From: Clostridia bacterium
Lineage (GTDB): Bacteria; Bacillota; Peptococcia; Peptococcales; SKKY01
Direction: 5' to 3'
DNA: 15,679 bases
Assembly: GCA_007123515.1 (NCBI GenBank)
Contig: SKKY01000164.1
Coordinates: 1 to 15,679 of the forward strand
Positions within the stretch are counted from its first letter, which is position 1. The number at the start of each line of letters is the position of its first letter. The notes below the pieces were generated by a model. That model saw only the letters and a list, made by a program, of their open reading frames with translations. It was not told where the DNA came from and did not search any database. A program made the position numbers and the translations under genes. Positions 13,626 through 15,679 of the stretch are shown one piece after another.

Positions 13626-14089
13626 GAGTAGGCTTTGGTTACGATGTGCACGCTTTTGCCAAAGAGCGGGCCTGCATTTTAGGTGGTGTTACCATTCCTT
13701 TTGAGAAAGGACTGCTCGGTCACTCCGATGCCGATGTGCTAACCCATGCGATTATGGATGCCCTGCTCGGTGCAGCGGCGCTGGGCGATATCGGGAAACA
13801 CTTTCCCGACACCGACCCGGCTTTCAAGGGAGCCGACAGCATCGAACTGTTAAAAGAGACGGCGCGGATTATAAGAGGGGCCGGGTATGAGATCAACAAC
13901 ATCGATGCCACCGTGGCCGCCGAGCGACCCAAGCTAGCGCCATACATCGAGGAGATGGTCAGCAACTACGCCAAAGCCCTCCAGATCCCGGTCAGTGACA
14001 TCAACGTCAAGGCAACGACCACCGAAAAACTCGGATTCACCGGGCGCGAAGAAGGCATCGCCGCCTACGCCGTCTGCACGATAAGGTAG
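13622..14089 (+). CDS. ispF: 2-C-methyl-D-erythritol 2,4-cyclodiphosphate synthase
   Basis: IspF cyclises CDP-methylerythritol 2-phosphate to the cyclodiphosphate, releasing CMP; it acts as a trimer. The 155-aa protein has the metal ligands D8, H10 (GYDVHAF) and H42 (DVLTHAIMDALLGAAALGDI), the HFPDTDPAFKGADS loop and the CMP-binding segment VKATTTEKLGFTGREEGIAA. Length is normal. The start overlaps the ispD stop (ATGA). The stop codon TAG at 14087-14089 shares its final G with the first base of a GGGGACG repeat, so the repeat abuts the gene exactly. IspE is not in the window; IspF acts two steps after IspD. Confidence 0.97.
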   Translation: MRVGFGYDVHAFAKERACILGGVTIPFEKGLLGHSDADVLTHAIMDALLGAAALGDIGKHFPDTDPAFKGADSIELLKETARIIRGAGYEINNIDATVAAERPKLAPYIEEMVSNYAKALQIPVSDINVKATTTEKLGFTGREEGIAAYAVCTIR

Positions 14090-14205
14090 GGGACGTTTCC
14101 CTCTTCATTGGGGACGTGTACTTCTGGTATGCCAGTTGGGGACACGTGTCCCCGATTGTTATACCAGAAGTACACGTCCCCTACCTTTCAAAGGGAAACG
14201 TCCCC
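14089..14205. repeat. Triple nested GGGGAC inverted-repeat element
   Basis: Three inverted repeats sit one inside another. Outer arms are GGGGACGTTTCCCT (14089-14102) and AGGGAAACGTCCCC (14192-14205). Middle arms of 21 nt are 14110-14130 (begins GGGGACGTGTACTTC) and 14161-14181, its exact reverse complement. The core is the 16-bp palindrome GGGGACACGTGTCCCC (14138-14153). Each unit starts GGGGAC, and the outer arm equals the arm of the palindrome after metK. It may also end ispF transcription. It looks like serial insertion of REP-like units into one another. Confidence 0.85.
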
Positions 14206-14218
14206 ACTACAAAGAACT

Positions 14219-14246
14219 TTAGCACTTTGCCTGAATATGATAGAAT
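14219..14246 (+). promoter_or_regulatory. Candidate gltX promoter
   Basis: TTAGCA (14219-14224) and TAGAAT (14241-14246) with 16 bases between them, 40 bases before the gltX start. The match is moderate. I see no T-box leader. Confidence 0.45.
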
Positions 14247-14286
14247 GTATCTGGTAAGCTGAAACGATATAAATGGAGGAATGAAA

Positions 14287-15679
14287 ATGTCTGAAGTACG
14301 TGTGCGATTTGCTCCGAGTCCAACGGGACCGTTACATATTGGGGGAGCGAGATCTGCACTTTTTAATTATTTATTTGCAAAAAAACATAAGGGAACCTTT
14401 GTTGTCAGGATTGAGGATACCGATTTGGAGCGCTCGAATCGGGAATCTGAAAAGGATATCCTCGATGCCATGCATTGGCTTGGGATTGATTGGGATGAAG
14501 GGATTGAAAAAGGCGGTGACTATGGCCCGTATCGCCAGACGGAGCGTCTGGAGCTCTATCGTGACTATGCCAGTCAACTGGTGGATAAAGGGTATGCCTA
14601 TCAGTGTTACTGTACGCAGGAGGAAATTGAAGAGGCTCGTGAGAAGGCGATGGATGCCGGTGGTCTGCTGATTTATTCTGGGAAGTGCCGTGACCTAAAT
14701 GAGGCGGATAAAGCGGCAGCGCAGGCTGAGGGTAAAAAGCCCGTGATTCGTTTTAAGGTTCCGCTTGATCAGGTACTCTCTATTGATGATATCGTCAGAG
14801 GCAGTATCAGTTTTGAGTCAAATGGCGTGGGAGATTATGTCATCATTAAATCAGACGGTATCGCTACGTATAATTTTGCGGCGGTAATTGATGATTATTC
14901 AATGAAGATTACGCATGTGATTCGTGGTGAAGAACATTTATCAAATACACCGAGACAATTGGTCATCTACGATGCTTTTGGCTGGAAGCGCCCTGAATTT
15001 GCTCATGTTTCGCTGATTCTGGGTAAAGATAAAAAGAAAATGAGTAAGCGTGATGGCTCAACGAGTGTTTTCCAATATGAGGAACAAGGCTATCTGCCGG
15101 AAGCGCTGGTTAACTTTTTGGTACTGCTTGGCTGGTCATCGGGTACGGATGAGGAAATCTTTTCGATGGATGATCTAATTGAGCGTTTCTCGCTTGATCG
15201 TGTGGCTAAAAATCCGGCCGTTTTTGATTTTGAAAAATTAAAGTGGATGAACGGCATCTACATCCGTAACTTAGCGAAAGAAGAAATTGCTGAAAACATC
15301 CGCCCATTCCTTACGGATTATCTTGAACAAAAAAGTGACGAGGATAAGGAAATCTGGCTGTCTTATGTGGCAGAAGCTCTCTATGAGAGAATCAATACCT
15401 TTGCCGATATCCGCGATGCGCTGGAAGTCTTTATGAAGGAAGATATTGATCTGGTTCCTGAAGCGATTGATGTGCTGGCGCAGGAAGAATCACGCCAGGT
15501 GATCGCGCTCTTTAAAGAAAAGCTTGAGAAAAATGAAGATCTGACGCCGGAAGCGGTAAAGGCGATGATCAAAGAAACTGGTAAAGAACTTGGGGTCAAA
15601 GGCAAAGGTTTATTCATGCCGGTACGTATTGGGATCTCCGGAGAACTACACGGACCGGATCTTGCTAATACTGTAGCCA
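14287..15679 (+). CDS. gltX: Glutamyl-tRNA synthetase, 3' end cut by window
   Basis: GltX charges tRNA-Glu with glutamate, and in organisms without GlnRS also mischarges tRNA-Gln. The frame is open to the window end, giving 464 codons of about 485 expected. Class I signatures are present: the HIGH-type PSPTGPLHIGGARSALFN (HIGG at 17-20) and KMSKR (residues 251-255), and RGEEHLSNTPRQ in the catalytic core. The zinc-knuckle region has CYC and a later GKCRD, but the His expected two residues after the third Cys in the E. coli enzyme is Asp here. The start ATG 14287 is 7 bases after GGAGG (14275-14279); the in-frame ATG at 14281 is too close. Discriminating or non-discriminating type cannot be told by eye. 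Confidence 0.97.
   Translation, partial: MSEVRVRFAPSPTGPLHIGGARSALFNYLFAKKHKGTFVVRIEDTDLERSNRESEKDILDAMHWLGIDWDEGIEKGGDYGPYRQTERLELYRDYASQLVDKGYAYQCYCTQEEIEEAREKAMDAGGLLIYSGKCRDLNEADKAAAQAEGKKPVIRFKVPLDQVLSIDDIVRGSISFESNGVGDYVIIKSDGIATYNFAAVIDDYSMKITHVIRGEEHLSNTPRQLVIYDAFGWKRPEFAHVSLILGKDKKKMSKRDGSTSVFQYEEQGYLPEALVNFLVLLGWSSGTDEEIFSMDDLIERFSLDRVAKNPAVFDFEKLKWMNGIYIRNLAKEEIAENIRPFLTDYLEQKSDEDKEIWLSYVAEALYERINTFADIRDALEVFMKEDIDLVPEAIDVLAQEESRQVIALFKEKLEKNEDLTPEAVKAMIKETGKELGVKGKGLFMPVRIGISGELHGPDLANTVA

Noticed and set aside
1..15679. CRISPR array, tRNA, rRNA, insertion-sequence transposase, phage genes.
   Set aside because: No regularly spaced direct repeats, no cloverleaf or rRNA-like stretches, and no transposase, integrase or phage structural motifs were seen on either strand.

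Overview
The window looks like chromosomal DNA of a low-to-moderate G+C Gram-positive bacterium of the Clostridia type. The evidence is the heat-shock operon ctsR-mcsA-mcsB-clpC, followed by radA, a yacL-like PIN/TRAM gene, ispD, ispF and gltX. This is the well-known Bacillus/Clostridia order, here without disA between radA and the PIN/TRAM gene. Strong Shine-Dalgarno sequences and sigma-A-type promoters agree. I cannot assign a genus from sequence alone.

Positions 1 to about 4300 are an accessory region that reads as A+T richer than the rest. It opens with the 3' end of an O-antigen ligase/polymerase-like membrane protein gene. Next come an AbiEi-type antitoxin gene, a 40-codon stub of its AbiEii toxin partner, and a second, diverged copy of the 3' end of the ligase gene. 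Then follow a winged-helix regulator of unknown role, a lone ribbon-helix-helix antitoxin, and an apparently intact RelB/RelE pair with its own promoter and operator (all three on the minus strand). Last is a broken MqsA/Panacea-type antitoxin gene. The region is a collection of toxin-antitoxin parts, most of them orphaned or decaying, between cell-surface polysaccharide DNA and the core genome.

From about 4320 the core genome begins. metK has a strong promoter and a leader of about 84 nt with a hairpin whose whole 7-nt loop is complementary to a downstream segment, a candidate regulatory pseudoknot. After metK lies a perfect 40-bp palindrome of a GGGGACG family. The CtsR regulon follows: two CtsR-type operators flank the ctsR promoter, and ctsR, mcsA, mcsB and clpC encode the repressor, the adaptor/activator, the protein-arginine kinase and the AAA+ unfoldase that together control and carry out protein quality control. 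radA follows behind a likely terminator. The PIN/TRAM gene has its own promoter and runs into ispD and ispF (MEP isoprenoid pathway, ATGA overlap).

Between ispF and gltX sits a second GGGGAC element made of three nested inverted repeats. gltX (glutamyl-tRNA synthetase) runs off the right end of the window.

The observations most worth following are the metK leader pseudoknot, the chimeric abiEii/ligase junction with its 79-bp flanking direct repeat, the nested GGGGAC palindromes, and the reduced McsA and McsB sequences.
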